A DNA stretch of 64,000 bases from JBBQWZ01 sp038210135 (GTDB taxonomy: Bacteria > Acidobacteriota > Terriglobia > Bryobacterales > Bryobacteraceae): positions 106,557 through 170,556 of the forward strand of contig JBBQWZ010000004.1 in assembly GCA_038210135.1 (NCBI GenBank), read 5' to 3'. The notes beneath the pieces were generated by a model. It made no database searches and was not told the origin of the DNA. It saw only the letters and a program-made list of their open reading frames with translations. Position numbers and translations under genes: made by a program. Shown here in pieces: positions 61,480-64,000 of the stretch. Every line of letters begins with the position of its first letter. The first letter of the stretch is position 1.

Positions 61480-62050
61480 CTAAAGCTGACCACCTTCACC
61501 CGCTCGGAGCCGTTCCCAGACTGCCATCGGCGATCCTTGCTGATCCACAACGTATCGCACCGCGGCAGCCACCGCTTCCGGAGTCCCCAGCATTCTCACA
61601 CTGCCACGCCGAGCCCAGGTCCTGCGCCGCCGTACAATCGCGTTCAACGCGCGCGTCGCGTAAGCCTTGAGCGTGGACATCACCCATTCTCCGCTCTCAC
61701 TGGATTCGATAACCCACATGCACGTGATTCGTTCGCGCATGCGCAGCCAGCAATGTCCATCCTCGATAGGATGCCGTCTCGCGGAGCGCGCCGATAACGA
61801 TTTCTCCCGCTTCGGTCGTGAGCAAATAAGCCGGCTCCAGCATCAGACCAGCCGCGCATTTTTCCAAACCAGCATTCTCTTCCGGGTAGCGCGAACCAGG
61901 AACATCCCGGTGCCAAACGAACCCAGCCGAGCCAGGAAGTTTGGCTCCGTAGCAAAGGAACGTAATCAAAAATGCTTGCGGTCGAGAAGCCTGCACAACA
62001 ACATTGTGCTTTCCGCTCCGCAGGAATCTCTGCCGTTGGACCGGTCCCAT
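61480..62050 (-). pseudogene. RAYT (Y1-type REP-associated transposase), frameshifted
   Basis: Two minus-strand frames form one protein. The first (from 62050) has AFLITFLCYGAKLPGSAGFVWHRD, LEPAYLL and GWTLLAAHARTNHVHV, the last containing the HxH metal motif of Y1 transposases. The second (to 61480) continues VIESSESGEWVMSTLKAYATRALN, TWARRGSVRMLGTPEAVAAAVRYVVDQQG, which holds the expected downstream tail. An extra C in CCC at 61713-61715 separates them; removing it gives NHVHVVIES. The annotated first ATG lies inside the flanking REP, so the real start is probably further in. It is likely inactive unless the frameshift is an error. Confidence 0.78.
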
Positions 62051-62065
62051 CGCTAACGCTCAGGG
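62046..62065 (-). repeat. REP-like hairpin flanking the RAYT relic (5' side)
   Basis: Read on the minus strand: CCCTGAGCGTTAGCGATGGG. Same layout as the copy at 61457 but inverted, with a T-T mismatch in the outer stem and GTTA loop, so partly decayed. Confidence 0.7.
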
Positions 62066-62104
62066 TTCACTCCAAAAGTCGCCACCCCCGAAATGATCGG
62101 GCGT

Positions 62105-62110
62105 TATAAT
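62105..62110 (+). promoter_or_regulatory. Consensus -10 box, leaderless hicB
   Basis: A perfect TATAAT ends six bases before the hicB ATG at 62117, so the transcript should start at the A of the start codon. No -35 box is obvious. Confidence 0.55.
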
Positions 62111-62116
62111 CAACGC

Positions 62117-62320
62117 ATGAAGTTTCGCGTAGTTCTTGAGCATGACGCCGAAACGAACAGCTGGTCGGCGGTTTGCCATGAGCTTCCCGGTTGTACTTCG
62201 GCCGGCATCGACGAGGAAGAGGCTCGACTCGGAATTCAGGAAGCCATCAAGCTCTACTTGGAACCCGTTGACCTCGATCTGCCTCGAGAGGCAAAACTCG
62301 TAGAGGTCACCGTTGGGTGA
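62117..62320 (+). CDS. hicB: HicB-family antitoxin
   Basis: 67 residues from ATG 62117 (MKFRVVLEHDAETNSWSAVCHELPGCTSAGIDEEEARLGIQEAIKLYL). This is the partial RNase-H-like fold of the HicB family; the usual C-terminal DNA-binding extension is absent, so it is the short form. It normally neutralises the mRNA-cleaving HicA encoded next, with overlap of start and stop (GTGA). Because hicA is broken, the antitoxin may be a remnant. The 8 codons before 62117 overlap the -10 box and are excluded. Confidence 0.82.
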   Translation: MKFRVVLEHDAETNSWSAVCHELPGCTSAGIDEEEARLGIQEAIKLYLEPVDLDLPREAKLVEVTVG

Positions 62321-62539
62321 GCGCGGGACTCCTCGTCTTTCGGCAGACCGTATCATTCAGATTCTCAGTCGCCATGGCTTCTCGCTAGCAGGGACATCAG
62401 GCAGTCATCAAAAGTGGCGTAACGTCGAAGCGGCAAACAGGTCATCGTGCCCTATCACCGCGGACGGATCCTACCTCTTGGCACAATGCGTTCGATCCAG
62501 GAAGGCAGCGGCATTCCGGCGAAAGCCTGGACTACCTAG
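62313..62539 (+). pseudogene. hicA: HicA-family toxin, frameshifted
   Basis: The first half shows RLSADRIIQILSRHGFSLAGTSGSHQKWRN, the HicA dsRBD-like core with catalytic His in GSHQKW. After about 62427 the family continues only in another frame: GKQVIVPYHRGRILPLGTMRSIQEGSGIP up to the stop at 62537. One base is missing around GTCGAAGCGG (probably AAA shortened to AA). Near the start, GTG 62317 would read VSAGL and then needs another missing base to join PRLSAD. Two lesions in 230 bases favour real decay. Confidence 0.75.
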
Positions 62540-62582
62540 CCGTTTCTCTGGAGTGTCGGAGCCTGCATAATCAATTAGCCCC

Positions 62583-63524
62583 ATGAAACTCGCCGCCCTC
62601 GCCCTCCTCGTCCTCGCCGCGCAAGCCCAAATCAACCTCCAGCAGCCCGGTACCAAATGGACCGAGGATCAGCTTCAGAAAGCCGTCGCCCCCGCGCGCA
62701 CCGGCCGCAAGCTGACTCCCAAATCCTGGCCTAACGGCGCCAAAGTCGCCGTCTGCCTCAGCTTCGACGTGGATAACGAATCCTACCTGCTGGCCCGCGG
62801 CGAGACCTCGCCCACCACCCTCTCCGCCGCCGACTTCGGAGCCCAGTCCGGACTCGCACGCATCCTCAGACTCCTCGAGAAATACAAAATCCCCGCCAGC
62901 TTCTTCATCCCCGCCGTCAGCGCCGTCATCCACCCCGAACAGATCCCCGCCATTCTCAAATCCGGACGCCACGAAATCGGAGTCCACGGCTGGATCCACG
63001 AATTCCTCCCCGCGCTCCCCAGCGCCGCCGAAGAGGAACGCCTCCTCAACCAGGCCATCGACTACCTCACCAAGGCCACAGGCAAGCGCCCCGTCGGCTA
63101 TCGCGCCCCCGCCTGGGCTTTCAGCGAGCACACTCTCCCGCTGATCCGCAAAGCCGGCTTCCTCTACGATTCGAGCCTCCAAGCCATGGACGAGCCCTAC
63201 GAAATCGTCGCCAACGGAGAGCCCACCGGCATGGTCGAACTCGCCATCGACTGGACCCTCACCGAAACCCCCTACCTCGGCCGCGGCGGAACCATGCCCA
63301 ACCCCGAACTCCTCTATCAGCTCTACAAAGCTGAATTCGACGGAGCCTACCAGGAAGGAACGATGTTCCTCCTGACCCTCCACCCCCACGTAACCGGTCA
63401 CCGGGCCCCGATGCAGCAACTGGAAAAACTAGTCGCCTACATGAAATCCAAACCAGGAGTCTGGTTCGCCACCGGAGAGCAAATCGCCCAATATGTGAAA
63501 TCCGCCGCCGGCCTCACAAAGTAA
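62583..63524 (+). CDS. Secreted polysaccharide deacetylase (NodB domain)
   Basis: 313 residues. Short signal peptide (LAALALLVLAAQA). NodB motif 1 with the catalytic and metal Asp is in VCLSFDVDNES; motif 2 with two His is in GVHGWIHEF; motif 3 is in VGYRAPAWAFSEHTLPLI; a late LTLHPHVTGHR supplies the His of motif 5. The family includes chitin/peptidoglycan deacetylases and PuuE-type allantoinase-like amidases; the FDVDNES and RAPAWAFS text leans to the latter subgroup, but the signal peptide argues for a glycan or other periplasmic substrate. A CATAAT box 11 bases before the ATG suggests a very short leader. Confidence 0.85.
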   Translation: MKLAALALLVLAAQAQINLQQPGTKWTEDQLQKAVAPARTGRKLTPKSWPNGAKVAVCLSFDVDNESYLLARGETSPTTLSAADFGAQSGLARILRLLEKYKIPASFFIPAVSAVIHPEQIPAILKSGRHEIGVHGWIHEFLPALPSAAEEERLLNQAIDYLTKATGKRPVGYRAPAWAFSEHTLPLIRKAGFLYDSSLQAMDEPYEIVANGEPTGMVELAIDWTLTETPYLGRGGTMPNPELLYQLYKAEFDGAYQEGTMFLLTLHPHVTGHRAPMQQLEKLVAYMKSKPGVWFATGEQIAQYVKSAAGLTK

Positions 63525-63533
63525 TGCCAAGTG

Positions 63534-63554
63534 GCATAGGCCTCCGGCCTGTGC
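63534..63554 (+). repeat. Second copy of the GCATAGGCC hairpin
   Basis: GCATAGGCC-TCC-GGCCTGTGC, identical to 59812-59832 including the AGTG before it. Both lie 10-15 bases after a stop codon on the same strand. Confidence 0.75.
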
Positions 63555-63715
63555 GCAACTAAGAAACCCCCCGCGATCTCGCCGGTATTTCGCAAAGCCA
63601 GACCGTGGCTTCGTTTCGAAAAACCAGCGCCCTGGCTTCGTTTCGCACCGACGATGGCTTCGTCGCGCAACGACGCGCGATCGTTAAAATCGCGCTCACT
63701 AATCTCAGCACCGAA

Positions 63716-63735
63716 CCGCGACCGTAAGGGAGCGG
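63716..63735 (+). repeat. REP-like hairpin, canonical copy
   Basis: CCGCGACCGTAAGGGAGCGG, identical to 39990-40009, preceded by GAA and followed by AC. Confidence 0.85.
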
Positions 63736-63885
63736 ACTTCCTGCGCACGCCGACTCCTCAGGTCGCGCTCACAAAAATAACCAGTACCGCAAAAAGTAAA
63801 ACTCAATCTCAAACCAAATCAATCTCTTAGAATTCCAACCCGCAAAGCGCAGCAGAAGGCATGCTACAACCTAAATCGTAAGTCA

Positions 63886-64000
63886 ATGTTTGGCCAACAA
63901 ACTCGCGGGAAGCCCGGCTCCCAGACGCCGGATCGGAGGCGGTTCTCCGAGACGTTCCGCCGGCCGCCCATGCAGACAACTGGGCCGCAGACCGGGAATA
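63886..64000 (+). CDS. Possible 5' end of a gene running off the window
   Basis: ATG 63886 opens a frame with no stop to the end (38 codons), rich in Arg, Gln, Pro and Thr. No ribosome site or domain is seen, and composition is low complexity. It may be a real N-terminus or chance. Confidence 0.2.
   Translation, partial: MFGQQTRGKPGSQTPDRRRFSETFRRPPMQTTGPQTGN

Larger units (their letters stand above)
61451..62070 (-). mobile_element. REP-RAYT element: transposase relic between inverted REP hairpins
   Basis: A Y1/REP-associated transposase relic (61480-62050, minus strand) is bounded by two copies of the same REP hairpin in opposite orientation: 61457-61476 on plus and 62046-62065 on minus. 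Flanks TTGAACC(C) and GGGAC are shared. This is the organisation described for RAYT genes and their REPs. It suggests that the dispersed hairpins elsewhere in the window were mobilised by this or a sister transposase. Confidence 0.7.
63525..63885. other. Repeat-rich intergenic region
   Basis: No gene is supported. The region holds a GCATAGGCC hairpin (63534), three near-identical short direct repeats of GGCTTCGT(T/C)(T/G)CG between 63600 and 63670, a REP hairpin (63716), and two copies of TCGCGCTCAC (near 63690 and 63762), which also occur in the degenerate REP cluster at 49970. The rest is AT-richer than the coding regions and may hold a promoter for a gene beyond the window. Confidence 0.5.

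Overview
The window reads as high-GC chromosomal DNA of an acidobacterium, most likely the Solibacter/Bryobacter group (Bryobacterales). This rests on three things: a beta-propeller protein ending in the Solibacter-type C-terminal domain (1898-3811), four Oar-like TonB-dependent receptors with an N-terminal carboxypeptidase-regulatory domain, and many dispersed REP-like hairpins. No rRNA, tRNA or CRISPR array was found by eye.

Layout. 1-7250: secreted or envelope proteins (a secreted hypothetical, FecR-domain protein, propeller protein, periplasmic methyltransferase), a membrane histidine kinase, a glycosidase-like lipoprotein and a TetR regulator. 7533-18591: three large TonB-dependent receptors. 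Between the first and second sits a short Fur-family / MerT-like / thioredoxin-like operon whose last gene has an in-frame UGA at a UxxC position, followed by a SECIS-like hairpin. This is a strong candidate selenoprotein.

18596-53848: a surface-polysaccharide locus of about 35 kb. It starts with a specialised NusG/RfaH-like factor, a small ribbon-helix-helix-like protein, a Wza-type exporter and a Wzc-type tyrosine kinase. It then carries a nonulosonic-acid-like sugar module (dehydratase, NeuB-type synthase, two SpsF-type cytidylyltransferases, aminotransferase), a flippase fused to a glycosyltransferase, and a CDP-3,6-dideoxyhexose module (RfbF, frameshifted RfbG, SDR, RfbH). After these come a polymerase, several glycosyltransferases, an initiating phosphoglycosyltransferase with an acetyltransferase and aminotransferase, a membrane-anchored epimerase and an O-antigen-ligase-like protein. 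Most genes overlap by 1-4 bases, so the locus looks like one long transcript, a natural target for the NusG-like antiterminator.

53969-64000: recA with a clear terminator, a repeat-rich spacer, a Gly-rich secreted protein next to a fourth TonB-dependent receptor that also has a Gly-rich insert, a PhoPQ-related protein, a decayed RAYT-type transposase flanked by inverted REP hairpins, a HicBA pair with broken hicA, and a polysaccharide deacetylase.

Three observations stand out: the candidate selenoprotein; a REP family with covarying stems, tandem G-A mismatches and a GNRA-type loop, found on both sides of its probable transposase; and several single-base frameshifts in otherwise intact genes, which are either real decay or assembly errors.
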